Shown piece after piece: positions 1-8,769 of a DNA stretch of 64,000 bases (position 1 is its first letter; every line of letters begins with the position of its first letter). Source of the DNA: JBGPLJ01 sp963826145. GTDB lineage: Bacteria; Pseudomonadota; Gammaproteobacteria; Steroidobacterales; Steroidobacteraceae. A program made the position numbers and the translations under genes. The stretch lies in NCBI GenBank assembly GCA_963826145.1, contig CAWGVW010000002.1:1687111-1751110 (forward strand), written 5' to 3'. Under the pieces are notes generated by a model, which did no database searches, was not told the origin of the DNA, and was given only the letters and a program-made list of their open reading frames with translations.

Positions 1-427
1 GGGGCACTCGCGCTGCGTACGCCGTGTACTCGTCGCCGAACGTAGCCGTCAGCTTGCGTTCCTCGGCGATTGCAGCCGTGACATGCAGGATAATTGCAAA
101 CGCGGCGCTGATCGCGGCGAGCGATAGACTCTGCGTCGCGAGGCCGAGTCCGATGCTCGCGACGATACTGAGCGCATAGAGGGGATGGCGACAGCGGGCG
201 TAAGGGCCGCTGACTGCGACGCGGCTGTCCTTTTGGCCGGCGATGAAAAGGGTCGTCCAGATGCGGCCCAGGGCTGCGAAGCCGAGCAGTGCCAGCCCGC
301 CGAGTTCCAGGAGCCGACCGGTCGCCGATCCGGCGAGACCCGGCCGGCAAACCGCGACCGCAACGAGCAGCAGAACGTAGTACGCCTGGAGAATCCGGAT
401 GCGGGGTGTGCTGTCCGAGCGGGTCAC
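1..427 (-). CDS. isoprenylcysteine carboxyl methyltransferase-family membrane protein (partial)
   Basis: The frame is open from a GTG at 425-427 (minus strand) to the window edge, so the C-terminus is cut off. About 142 residues are visible. Two hydrophobic stretches are followed by the family signature: GPYARCRHPLYALSI, another membrane segment, then EERKLTATFGDEYTAYAARVP, the usual 'RHP-Y ... EE..L...FG.EY..Y...VP' pattern of ICMT/PEMT-like integral membrane methyltransferases. The RHP and EE residues bind SAM in characterised members. The substrate cannot be told; bacterial relatives methylate diverse lipids or thiols, or have no known role. The gene is divergent from msrA. The start is uncertain because the frame stays open upstream without an ATG. 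Confidence 0.7.
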   Translation of the reverse strand, partial: MTRSDSTPRIRILQAYYVLLLVAVAVCRPGLAGSATGRLLELGGLALLGFAALGRIWTTLFIAGQKDSRVAVSGPYARCRHPLYALSIVASIGLGLATQSLSLAAISAAFAIILHVTAAIAEERKLTATFGDEYTAYAARVP

Positions 428-534
428 GACCGCCGCGATTCTAGCAGGCGTAATATCAGGCTCCGCGCGACGGTCTAGGTGGATGCCTGAAAGACGCCTC
501 GACACTGCGCCGACAGCGCCCAAGGAGCACCGAA

Positions 535-1197
535 ATGATGTTCCGCAAGAAGTCCGAGATGGTTTCCAGTGACCGCGCCCTGCCGGGCCGGAATGTTGCG
601 CTCGATGTCCCTGAGACGCACTTCGTCAACGGCAACCGCATCGTGCCGCCATTTCCGGCCGGACTCGAACGAGCGATGTTCGGACTCGGCTGCTTCTGGG
701 GTGCCGAGCGCAAGTTCTGGCAGGTGCCGGGCATCTACTCGACGGCCGTCGGCTATGCTGCAGGCCTCACCCCGAATCCGACCTATGAAGAAGTGTGCTC
801 CGGCATGACCGGCCATTCGGAGGTCGTGCTCGTCGTGTACGACCCGAAAAAGGTCAGCTACGAGAAGCTCCTCAAAGTCTTCTGGGAGTCGCACGACCCG
901 ACGCAGGGCATGCGGCAGGGCAACGACGTTGGCACGCAGTATCGCTCGGGCATCTATCCGTTCAATGACGAGCAACGCAAGGCGGCCGAGGCTTCGCTCG
1001 CTCAGTACGAGGAAAATCTGATTGATGCGGGACAGAAGGCGCGCATTACGACGGAGATCAAGCCGGCGGGCGACTTCTATTACGCCGAGGACTATCACCA
1101 GCAGTACCTCGCGAAGAATCCAAATGGGTACTGCGGGATCGGGGGCTGTGGAGTCTCCTATAAATCTGCGGAGTTACAGGTGGGCGAGAAGGCGTAG
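535..1197 (+). CDS. msrA: peptide-methionine (S)-S-oxide reductase MsrA
   Basis: 220 residues, normal length for MsrA with a short N-terminal extension. It reduces methionine-S-sulfoxide in proteins using thioredoxin. The catalytic motif GLGCFWGAE puts the nucleophilic Cys at about residue 53. The family blocks VGYAAG, YEEVCSGMTGHSEVV, WESHDPTQGMRQGNDVGTQYRSGIY and YAEDYHQQYL all follow in order. Resolving cysteines are present near the C-terminus (GYCGIGGCGVSY). AAGGAG lies about 8 nt before the ATG. There is no signal peptide, so it is probably cytoplasmic. It is monocistronic; the next 1 kb holds no intact gene. Confidence 0.95.
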   Translation: MMFRKKSEMVSSDRALPGRNVALDVPETHFVNGNRIVPPFPAGLERAMFGLGCFWGAERKFWQVPGIYSTAVGYAAGLTPNPTYEEVCSGMTGHSEVVLVVYDPKKVSYEKLLKVFWESHDPTQGMRQGNDVGTQYRSGIYPFNDEQRKAAEASLAQYEENLIDAGQKARITTEIKPAGDFYYAEDYHQQYLAKNPNGYCGIGGCGVSYKSAELQVGEKA

Positions 1198-1677
1198 CGG
1201 CTGCGGTCGCTCGGTTTCCATCAGGAAGCCAAGGCGTTACCAAACTTATTTGCGTTTTTCTGCAGAAGAATGCCGTTTGATTTCGGCGTAGAGGGTTACC
1301 GGAAGTCTACCGGTGGTTCTGTCGTCGATACTCTCGGCGTAAGGCGGAAAAGTACGGGAGTTCATTCGCGCGGTGGCGCCCGAATTTCGAACGGCACAGA
1401 TTCGGTAGAGGCCCCGAGGTACAGCGGTCACGCGCCAATGGAAGCCAGACTATTCCAAGTGGTCGTCTCAGACAGGCCAACTGCGGTCGATCGCCCACCA
1501 TAGTTCATCATCAGTCAGCCGCCATTCGCCGGCTTACGCCTACCGTTACTCTACCGCTGGTTCGCCCCGGCCGCGCCTGTAGTCCTCCATACAGTCTGTT
1601 AACGCTCAAACATATCCGCGCTGCTTTGAACACAAGGCATCCTTGTCGTGCGCAAGGGTCCAAGTAAGTGAGTGACT

Positions 1678-1809
1678 GTGTCGGATTCTGATGCTTCGTT
1701 GAAAAGGTACTACGCAGCGCGTGCGGGCGAGTACGACCGAATCTATCAAGACCAGTTCGGCAGGCCGACCTGCTCGTCGTTAAGTCAGACGGTAAGCTGC
1801 GGCACATGA
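1678..1809 (+). pseudogene. N-terminal remnant of a class I SAM methyltransferase
   Basis: From a GTG at 1678 the frame reads VSDSDASLKRYYAARAGEY, then DRIYQ. This is the typical N-terminal helix of UbiE/Methyltransf_11-like proteins (YYxxRAxEYDxIY). Homology then moves to another frame (a stretch reading QADLLV, cf. the usual 'RQADL'), and the first frame stops after 43 codons. The SAM-binding core is absent, so this is a decayed 5' end rather than a small gene. The identification rests on a short motif only. Confidence 0.4.
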
Positions 1810-1978
1810 TGTCTTGCGATTGACCGGTCCGGCGGGCTTTGGCTTTCCGCCTCATGTTCATGACGATGAAGATGAGATCGCCTACGCACCCGAAGGCGCG
1901 ATCGAGTTCACCTCGTTCTCCTCGAGCGCTGGTGCGGGTGTGCTGCGTGCGACCGCCGGCGCTCAAGCTGACGATTGA
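1805..1978 (+). pseudogene. possible cupin-domain remnant
   Basis: This short open stretch reads GPAGFGFPPHVHDDEDEIAY, then APEGAIEF, and stops at 1976-1978. The pattern resembles cupin motif 1 (G..PPHxHxxxDE..YxxEG...F), with the metal-binding His-x-His and Glu in the right order. There is no start codon in frame and the second cupin motif is missing, so I read it as a fragment of a lost small cupin protein. Confidence 0.35.
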
Positions 1979-2257
1979 CTCGGTCCAAGCGCGGCGCTGA
2001 GTTTGCAGCGTGCGCGCGGCTGTTCGCGACCCAAATACCGTTTGTGATCACCGCGCAGAGCGGAAATGTCGCGTTGCAACGTGGAACAACGATGCACGGC
2101 TCCAGCGAAGCGCCGCTCGCTGATCTGGAAAGAAGTCGTCGCCAGCTTGGTGGGCACATCTTCGCGCTGGCAGGCGGACATAACATACAAATGTTACGCT
2201 ACCATGACAGGGGACTACTGCAGATATTGATTATTCACACTGCAGAGCGGCGGGCGT

Positions 2258-3787
2258 ATGGAACAGCGCTACAGCCAAATGAGAGCGATGCTCAGCGACG
2301 CGCATGTCAGGGCCGTGCTCGCCAACCTTCTCGCGTGCGCGCTCCTCCTGTTTCCGGACGTCTACACGCGAACGCTGCAGGGTCGGGGGTATCTGCCGGA
2401 CTTGACTACGATGCTGCTGGGCGCGTTGCTGTTCGTCGCAGCCAGCACGTACACCAGGACCTTTCGCGTGCTGGCCATCGCGTTCGTGTTACTGAATGCG
2501 GTGTATCTCGACATTGTAAGGGCCTGGGGTCCGCTCCACCTGTCGGATCGAATCGAAGTCTCGCTGGCGGCGCCCGCCTACGAAGCGATTGAATACTTGA
2601 GAGCATACGTGGGCATGCGTGAGGCGAAGATCCTTTTGTACGTGCTAGTTTGCGTGGCAGCCCTGTTCGCAACGAGGCCGCTTGCGTTGCCCCGCAGGGT
2701 GAGCCTGGCCGCACTCTCGCTGTGCCTGGGCGCTTTCATTACCGCGTCCGATCTGAACAGTTCTTCCTTGTACACGCACGCGTACTCGGCACTACCCCTC
2801 GCGTATAAGGACGCGCACGCGCGGTATAAGCTAATGGAGACTCGAAGAGCCGCCCTCGCACACGTGGCAGCCCGAAAGCTTCACTGCAGCGAGGGCTATC
2901 GGAATATCCTGGTCGTGATCGGCGAGTCCGCGAACCGCACGCACATGAGCCTGTACGGATACCCAAAGCCGAGCACCCCCTTCCTGCTGTCCATCAATCC
3001 GTTCGCGTTCGAGGCGATAGCGCCCTCGAATCAGACGCGACTGTCGATCCCGCTGATGCTGACCGGAGCCAGCGTGGCACACTTCGACGCTTTCTATTCT
3101 CTGCCGTCGCTCGTGTGGGACATGCGCGCGTGCGGTTACGAGACATTCTGGATCTCCAATCAATGGAGGGAGGGGCAGAACGATAGTGCGAACGGGAGTA
3201 TCGGCGACGAAGCCGACCACTACTGGTCGCGCGACGTCCACGCGGCCGCAGTACCCGACGAGGTGCTCATTCCGCGGCTCAAGCAGACGCTCAGCGGCAG
3301 CGCCCATCGAAAAGCCATATTCGTGCACCTCATGGGATCGCACATCGTGTACCGGAACCGCTATCCGAAGGATTTCCCGACCGGCCCCGCAACGGGCATC
3401 GTTGCCGAATATGATGAGTCCATTCGTTACACGGACTTCGTTCTGTCGCAGATGTACCGTCTGTTTCCGCCCGAGGAGTTTCTGTTCGTCTATGTTTCCG
3501 ATCATGGCGACCTCGTGCGAGGTCCAGGTCCGGGGGACTACGGTCATGGCTACTCGCCCGCGTACAAGGCCGAGTATGAAGTGCCGCTTGTCGCATGGTC
3601 CGCCAAGCCTGAAAGACTACAGACGGTGCGCGCCATGGCCCAGGGGCGGCAGATCAACACGGATTCGTTCGAGGAGTTCGTTCGTTATCTGATCGGGATG
3701 ACACCATCGCCCGGGGTCTCCTTCAGCAGAAAGGTGCTGGACGTTTCCGAAACCGCAATCGTCGATTTCGACAATCTCCGTGATTAG
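2258..3787 (+). CDS. EptA/CptA-like phosphoethanolamine transferase (sulfatase superfamily)
   Basis: 509 residues. Five predicted membrane helices lie in the first ~180 residues, followed by a periplasmic alkaline-phosphatase-fold domain, the layout of EptA/LptA/EptC. Family motifs are VVIGESANRTHMSLYGYP near residue 222 (the Ser/Thr after GE is the nucleophile position), a TP pair just after, the metal-binding VSDHGD near residue 412, and GHGYSPAYKAEYEVPLV. Known members move phosphoethanolamine from phosphatidylethanolamine onto lipid A, core sugar or other acceptors. The acceptor here is not evident; a different sulfatase-fold transferase is possible. The ATG at 2258 puts the first helix near the N-terminus. 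The gene is flanked by decayed DNA and its codon use looks less GC-rich than its neighbours, which may mean acquisition. Confidence 0.75.
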   Translation: MEQRYSQMRAMLSDAHVRAVLANLLACALLLFPDVYTRTLQGRGYLPDLTTMLLGALLFVAASTYTRTFRVLAIAFVLLNAVYLDIVRAWGPLHLSDRIEVSLAAPAYEAIEYLRAYVGMREAKILLYVLVCVAALFATRPLALPRRVSLAALSLCLGAFITASDLNSSSLYTHAYSALPLAYKDAHARYKLMETRRAALAHVAARKLHCSEGYRNILVVIGESANRTHMSLYGYPKPSTPFLLSINPFAFEAIAPSNQTRLSIPLMLTGASVAHFDAFYSLPSLVWDMRACGYETFWISNQWREGQNDSANGSIGDEADHYWSRDVHAAAVPDEVLIPRLKQTLSGSAHRKAIFVHLMGSHIVYRNRYPKDFPTGPATGIVAEYDESIRYTDFVLSQMYRLFPPEEFLFVYVSDHGDLVRGPGPGDYGHGYSPAYKAEYEVPLVAWSAKPERLQTVRAMAQGRQINTDSFEEFVRYLIGMTPSPGVSFSRKVLDVSETAIVDFDNLRD

Positions 3788-3909
3788 CCCCTGGATGATG
3801 CAGGCTTGTACCGGGCATCGGCGGCTCGCACCGCATGCATCACACTCGCGAGTTCTCCACCGCTTAGCACTCGCGGAGCCACGATAGGCATTCCCGTATC
3901 CGTGCGAAA

Positions 3910-4127
3910 ATAGGGAGAGGTACCTCCAGGCAGACCTTCTGACCGACTTCTTCGAGGGTTTCGCGCGCGGCGCGCGGGCCAATGTGCACCTCAAGGTGCT
4001 CTACGGCCGTTCCGATCACCACAAGGTCGAGGCACTCTTCAAAGCATTCGGACGGGCACTACGCATGGCCTGTTCGCGCGATCGGCGGCTGGCGAAGGTG
4101 ATGCCGAGCACCAAGGGGCTGCTTTGA
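3910..4127 (+). pseudogene. hisB: 3' end of imidazoleglycerol-phosphate dehydratase (hisB), 5' truncated
   Basis: The frame reads LLTDFFEGFARGARANVHLK, then VLYGRSDHHKVEALFKAFGR, and ends PSTKGLL-stop at 4125-4127. This is the conserved C-terminal third of HisB, including the HH pair that helps bind the catalytic manganese. The first two thirds are missing and no start is available. It lies immediately before hisH, where an intact hisB would be expected. The break near 3910-3920 is therefore the edge of a deletion, an insertion or an assembly join that brought in the sequence upstream. Confidence 0.85.
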
Positions 4128-4129
4128 AA

Positions 4130-4171
4130 TTGTGACTGCTGAATTCTGAATGCTGAAGTGAATTGGTAAGT
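4130..4171. repeat. short degenerate tandem repeat before hisH
   Basis: The hisB-hisH gap is a run of imperfect 7-8-nt units of the type CTGAATT/CTGAATG/CTGAAGT. It belongs to the same class of short tandem arrays that recur between genes elsewhere in the window. Confidence 0.45.
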
Positions 4172-4792
4172 ATGGCGATCGCGCTAATTGACTATCGGGC
4201 GGGGAATCTCACTTCCGTACGCAAGGGATTTGCGGCGGTCGGGGCGGAGCTCTTCACGCCCGCCGCGCCGGCCGACCTCGCGCGCGCGCGCGGCATCGTC
4301 GTGCCTGGCGTGGGCCACTTCGGGGCGACGGCGTTCCTCGACGAGGCGTGGCGGCGCGAGATAGCGACGGCGGTTGCCAACAGCGTGCCTCTTCTCGGCA
4401 TCTGCCTTGGGCTGCAGTGGCTTTTCCAGGGGAGCGAGGAAGCGCCACTCCCGGGACTCGGGGCGCTCAAGGGCCAGTGCACTCGTCTCGCGCCGGTCGT
4501 GAAGGTGCCGCACGTTGGGTGGAACTCGCTCGAAGCGACGCGCCCGTCGGCGCTTCTCCACGGCGTGCCGGACGGCACGCAGGTGTACTTCACGCACTCC
4601 TACGCCGCACCAGTCACCGGCGACTGCGTGGCGGCGACGACGCACGGGACGAGGTTCGCGGCCGCCGTCCAGCGCGGCAACGTGTGGGGCGTGCAGTTTC
4701 ACCCGGAGAAATCCGGACCGGCCGGCCTGAGAATCCTCGAGAACTTCAAACTGCGCGTCAGCGAGCAGCGAACCTTGAACCTTGAACCCTGA
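4172..4792 (+). CDS. hisH: imidazole glycerol phosphate synthase, glutaminase subunit HisH
   Basis: 206 residues, the standard HisH length. It hydrolyses glutamine and channels ammonia to HisF to make IGP and AICAR in histidine synthesis. The class I amidotransferase triad is visible: nucleophile Cys78 in GICLGLQWL, and His177 and Glu179 in QFHPEKSG. The oxyanion-strand region GVGHFG is present. The ATG at 4172 starts MAIALIDYRAGNL, the usual HisH N-terminus; an in-frame TTG at 4163 is less likely. Its 3' end runs into a heptad repeat that encodes its last residues (RTLNLEP). hisF follows 17 bp downstream. Confidence 0.95.
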   Translation: MAIALIDYRAGNLTSVRKGFAAVGAELFTPAAPADLARARGIVVPGVGHFGATAFLDEAWRREIATAVANSVPLLGICLGLQWLFQGSEEAPLPGLGALKGQCTRLAPVVKVPHVGWNSLEATRPSALLHGVPDGTQVYFTHSYAAPVTGDCVAATTHGTRFAAAVQRGNVWGVQFHPEKSGPAGLRILENFKLRVSEQRTLNLEP

Positions 4793-4801
4793 ACCCTGAA
4801 C
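4770..4801 (+). repeat. heptad tandem repeat (AACCTTG/AACCCTG)
   Basis: Four tandem units alternate between AACCTTG and AACCCTG at the hisH-hisF junction. They encode the C-terminus and stop of HisH. The same heptad forms a much longer array at 63924-63998. Confidence 0.8.
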
Positions 4802-4809
4802 GACACAGG

Positions 4810-5565
4810 ATGCTTTCCAAACGAATCATCGCCTGCCTCGACGTCCGCGACGGCTCGGTCGTCAAGGGCATCAACTTCGAAGGACTGCGGCGCGCAGGCG
4901 ATCCGGCGGAGCTGGCGGAGCGCTACAACGCCGAGGGCATCGACGAACTGGTGATTCTCGACGTCACCGCCACCATCGAAGGACGACGAGCGCTCGAGGC
5001 GACGATTCGCGAAGTGTCGTCGCGGCTGTTCATCCCGCTCGCGGTGGGCGGCGGCATCCGCGCCGAATCAGATGCGGCGGCGGCGATCGACGCTGGTGCC
5101 GACAAAGTCAGCATCAACTCCGCGGCGCTGTCCGATCCCGGGCTCGTAACGACGCTCGCCGAGCGTTACGGCAGTCAGGCGGTCGTTGTCGCCATCGACG
5201 CCAAACAGAATGGCGAGCGATTCGACGTGTTCGCGCGGAGCGGCAAAGTGGCCGCCAATCGCGACGCGGTCGAATGGGCGGTCGAGGCCGAGTCGAGGGG
5301 AGCCGGCGAGATCCTCCTCACCTCGATCGATCGCGACGGCACGCGGGCCGGCTTCCACTGCGAGCTCACGGCTGCTGTCTCGAGCGCCGTGTCAATTCCG
5401 GTCATCGCCTCGGGCGGCGCCGGCACGTTCGATCACTTCCTCGAAGTCTTCACCACCGGCAAGGCTGACGCCGCGCTGGCCGCGTCGATCTTTCACTACT
5501 CCGAACATGCCGTGGCTGACTTGAAACAGTTTCTGGTCACGCGCGGCGTGCCGACGAGGCTCTGA
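4810..5565 (+). CDS. hisF: imidazole glycerol phosphate synthase, cyclase subunit HisF
   Basis: 251 residues, full length. A (beta/alpha)8 barrel that cyclises PRFAR with ammonia from HisH, giving IGP and AICAR. The catalytic acid/base pair is in place: Asp11 in ACLDVRDG and Asp130 in VVAIDAKQ. The phosphate-binding loops AVGGGIR and ASGGAG are present. The stop TGA at 5563-5565 overlaps the ATG of hisA (5565), so the two genes are probably translationally coupled. No defect seen. Confidence 0.96.
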   Translation: MLSKRIIACLDVRDGSVVKGINFEGLRRAGDPAELAERYNAEGIDELVILDVTATIEGRRALEATIREVSSRLFIPLAVGGGIRAESDAAAAIDAGADKVSINSAALSDPGLVTTLAERYGSQAVVVAIDAKQNGERFDVFARSGKVAANRDAVEWAVEAESRGAGEILLTSIDRDGTRAGFHCELTAAVSSAVSIPVIASGGAGTFDHFLEVFTTGKADAALAASIFHYSEHAVADLKQFLVTRGVPTRL

Positions 5566-6370
5566 TGCTCATCCCTTCCATCGATCTCCAAGGTGGCCGA
5601 ATCGTGCAGCTCGTGCAGGGCGAGCGCCTCGCGGTCGAAACCAGCGACGTCGAGGGGTGGATCCAGCGCTTCTCCGGCTACCCCAAGGTGCAGCTCATCG
5701 ACCTCGACGCCGCCAAGAACGCGGGCGCGAACGAGGCGCTCATCGCGACCATCTGCGGACGGCTCCCCTGCCGGGTCGGCGGCGGAATCAGGACAGCCGA
5801 ACGGGCGCAGGCACTCGTTGCGCTGGGCGCCACGGGCGTCATCCTCGCGTCTTCTCTTTCAGGAACGGCGCGGTTGACGTGGCGTTCGCGCAGCGCATCT
5901 CCGACGCGGTCACGCCTGACCGCTTCATCGCCGCCGTCGACAGCAAGGGCGGCCACGTCGTCGTCGACGGCTGGCGCACGATGCTCGAGATGACGGCGAC
6001 CGAGGCGGTGCGCGTGCTCGAACCCTATGCGGGCGAGTTCCTCTACACGCACGTCGACCGCGAAGGTCTGATGCAGGGCACGGACATGCGCGCGATCGAA
6101 GCCGTCCGCAACGCGACCACCCGCCGGCTGACGGCCGCGGGCGGCATCACGACAATGGATGAGGTGGAGTTTCTCGATGCGATCGGCGTCGATGCCGTCG
6201 TCGGCATGGCGATCTACACCGGGCGGATGAGCCTGCCGCAACCGAACCGCGGAAAGCCACGGATAAGCAGGGCACGGACAGCAGCGCGGCGGCCCGTGAC
6301 GATTCACGGTCTGACTCAATTCACGATTCACGGCCTGACCCCCGACCTGAATTCACGATTCACGGCCTGA
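5565..6370 (+). CDS. hisA: HisA, ProFAR isomerase, with a frameshift and a repeat-derived tail
   Basis: Converts ProFAR to PRFAR, the step before HisFH. The N-terminal half is intact in the first frame (IPSIDLQGGRIVQLVQGE, then RVGGGIRTAERA), with catalytic Asp7. Near 5858, within GVILASSLF, homology moves to another frame, which carries on with FRNGAVDVAFAQRI, the second catalytic Asp in THVDREGLMQGTD, and AAGGITTMDEVEF. One base change would restore it. Because the gene is expected in a histidine operon, a sequencing error is likelier than decay. After the normal end (AIYTGRMSL) the frame runs about 40 codons further through a repeat block before a stop at 6368-6370. Confidence 0.9.
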
Positions 6371-6375
6371 CCCCG
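6300..6375 (+). repeat. tandem half-copies of the GGGGTCAGGCCGTGAAT element
   Basis: Three head-to-tail copies of a unit like AATTCACGATTCACGGCCTG followed by ACCCC; the first is degenerate. The same unit forms the right arm of the perfect hairpin at 28813-28890. Here only one arm orientation is present. The block sits in the 3' extension of hisA, directly before the M28 peptidase gene. Confidence 0.85.
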
Positions 6376-6396
6376 CTTCTGGATACCCTGCGGTTG

Positions 6397-8719
6397 ATGC
6401 GGCTATCGCCCCTCAGGCTCGGCCTGCTTCTCGCTTCGCTCGCGGCGGCGACCTCGACCGGATGTTCCCGGCCGCCGGGGCTCTTCTCCGAGGCGAACGC
6501 CCGGGCGCACATCGGCATGCTGGCGGGGACGATCGGCAGCCGGCCCATCGGCACGCCGGCCAATGTCAGGGCCCGGGCGTACATAACCGATCAGCTGCGC
6601 CTCTTCGGGTACGAAGTGCGGGTGCAGGAGGCCGACGCCCGCCGCGCCGCGCTCGGGCTGACGGCGCGCGTCGCCAACATCATCGCGGTGCGGCCGGGCC
6701 GGCGGTCCGAGGCGATCGCGATCGTCTCGCACTACGACTCGGTGCCGGCGGGACCTGGCGCCAGTGATGACGCGCTCGGCGTCGGCGTCTCGCTCGAGGC
6801 CGCGCGGGTGCTGGCGGCGCGCGCCGATCGCAACTGGACGCTGATGATTCTCGTCACCGATGGCGAGGAGGCGGGCCTGATGGGCGCCGCAGCGCTGGTG
6901 ACGGACCGTGACGTCACGAGCCGGCTGCAGGCGTACGTCAACGTCGAGTCGATCGGCTCGGCGGGCGACCCGACGCTGTTCGAAACCGGGCCCGGCAACG
7001 GGTGGCTCGTCGTGCCATGGGCACGGCTGGCGCCGAGACCGCATGGCGCCTCGTTCGGGCTCGAGATCTACCGGCGGCTGCCGAACGACACCGATTTCTC
7101 GATCCTGAAACGCCAGGGCATCCCGGGCTTGAACTTCGCGATCGTCGGCGACAGCTACGCCTATCACACCACGCGCGACACGCCCGAACGCCTGTCGCCG
7201 CTCACCGTGCGGCACACGGGCGAACAGGTCGTCGCGCTCATGACCGCGCTCGACGCCGTGGACGTCACCCGGCGCACCAACACGGACCGCACGTTCTTCG
7301 ACCTGGGCGGCAGGACCGCGGCATCGTATGGGCCCGCCGCCGGCGCGGTCATCGGCGTTGCCGCACTGCTCCTTGGCATCCTGGCGTGGCTGCGCGTGAT
7401 GCGCACCGCGATCAGGCTCGAAGGGGTGCTGCGGTGGCTGCTCACCGCGCTCTGGACGCTCGCCGGGATCGGCGGCGGTCATCGCCTCGATGGTCGGCGC
7501 CACGTGGGCGCTCCGCCTGGCGCGCGCGGTGTATCACCCGTGGTACGCGCGCCCGGGCCGACTGTTTCTGCTCCTGCTCGCCGTGGGCCTCACCGTCGGC
7601 TGGAGCATCGCCGTCTCGGTCGGTGGCTGCCGGCGCGGGCGCACGGCGTGCGACACCCGATCATCGCGTGGAGCGTCGCCCTGCCGGTGTGGATCGCCCT
7701 CGGCGCCAGCACGATCTTCCTGGCGCCTGGCGCAGCGTACTTGTGGCTCCTGCCTCTCCTCACCGCGGGCCTGCTCCTCTCAATCATCCCGCTCGCGAGC
7801 GCCGTCGCCGTGCGAGCGGTCTCGGCCCTCGTCCTGCTGGTCGCCGCTGCGCTGTGGCTGCGCCCGACCGAGGACCTTCTGCATTTCATGGTCGCCATCT
7901 TCGGGCGGCTGCCGGTCGTGACGCCGGCGTTCGTCTACGCGGCGGTCCTGTCCGTCGCGGGGATCATGCTCCTGCCGCCGCTGGTGGCGACGATCACCAA
8001 GACCCAGCCGTTCGTACGGCCGTCGCTCGAGACCTCGATTGGGCTCTTCGCCATCGCCATCACCGCCGGCCTCGCCTACGTCGCGCCCGCCTACACGCAC
8101 GAGGAACCGCTCAGGCGGTCCGCGCGCGCGGTGCAGGAAGGCGACGGTCCGGCGGTCTGGGACGTCGGCTCGGTCGAGCCGGGCGTCGATCTCGGTGAGG
8201 CGGCGCCGCCTGGCTGGATGCCGGCGACGACGGCACCTCCAGCCACGGTGCCCTTGCGCCGCTTTCCACACCCGTTCGTCTTTCGCACGACCGGACCCAG
8301 CCTCGGCCCGCCGCCGATCACCATCGCCTCGCTCGTCGTCGAGCCGGTCGCGGCCGGCAGCGAACTGGTCGTGACCGTGATGCCACGGATGCCAGGCCTG
8401 GCCGTCGCGTTCGTGCTGCCCGAGGGCCTCGAGCCGGCGCGTTCGAACCTTCCCGGCGTCGTCCGGTTCGGCCGCTGGACGGCTACCTATCGGGCGCCGA
8501 CGCCCGAAGGACTCGTCTTCCGCGCCAGCTTCGGCCGCATCGACGCCGGCCGACTGCGCGACTCTGCGGGTCGTCGCCACCGCGCTCGGACCCGGCGACG
8601 GTTCCGGCTGGCAGGCGCCGGCATGGCTGCCGGACGCGCGCACGGCCTGGACGGCGGAAGCGTCCTGGATCGTGGCTCCCTTCGCGCTGCCGATTGCGCC
8701 CGTCCCTCCGCTACGCTAG
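6397..8719 (+). CDS. M28-family zinc aminopeptidase lipoprotein with C-terminal membrane domain
   Basis: The N-terminus is a lipoprotein-type signal (MRLSPLRLGLLLASLAAATS, then TGC; Cys23). The M28 catalytic domain follows: SHYDSVPAGPGASDDALG (His and bridging Asp), VTDGEEAGLMG (general base Glu and ligand Glu), and a C-terminal His region (YAYHTTRDTPE). The second half has several membrane helices and a soluble tail, like ER metallopeptidase 1 relatives. Frames shift near 7475 and back near 7625, and again near 8550. The correct C-terminus ends PFALPIAPVPPLR, stop at 8717-8719. Without the last correction the frame would falsely fuse to the ATPase downstream. Substrate unknown; presumably extracytoplasmic peptides. 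Confidence 0.85.
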
Positions 8720-8769
8720 ACTACGTAACGGTTACGGTCTTTGGCGTAATCGCGTCCAGCGGCCACACG

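Larger units (their letters stand above)
1198..2257. other. gene-poor, decayed stretch
   Basis: About 1 kb with no intact gene. Its base composition looks less GC-rich than most of the window. Two protein-like remnants (listed separately) lie at 1678-1809 and about 1805-1978. The frame open from 1975 reads through into the next gene in another frame and matches no family I know. Nothing recognisable was seen in 1198-1670. Confidence 0.5.

Noticed and set aside
475..1098. Long antisense frames opposite msrA, the peptidases, sucA and other GC-rich genes
   Set aside because: They have no ribosome sites, domain signatures or sensible composition (Arg-rich) and mirror the codon bias of the true genes.
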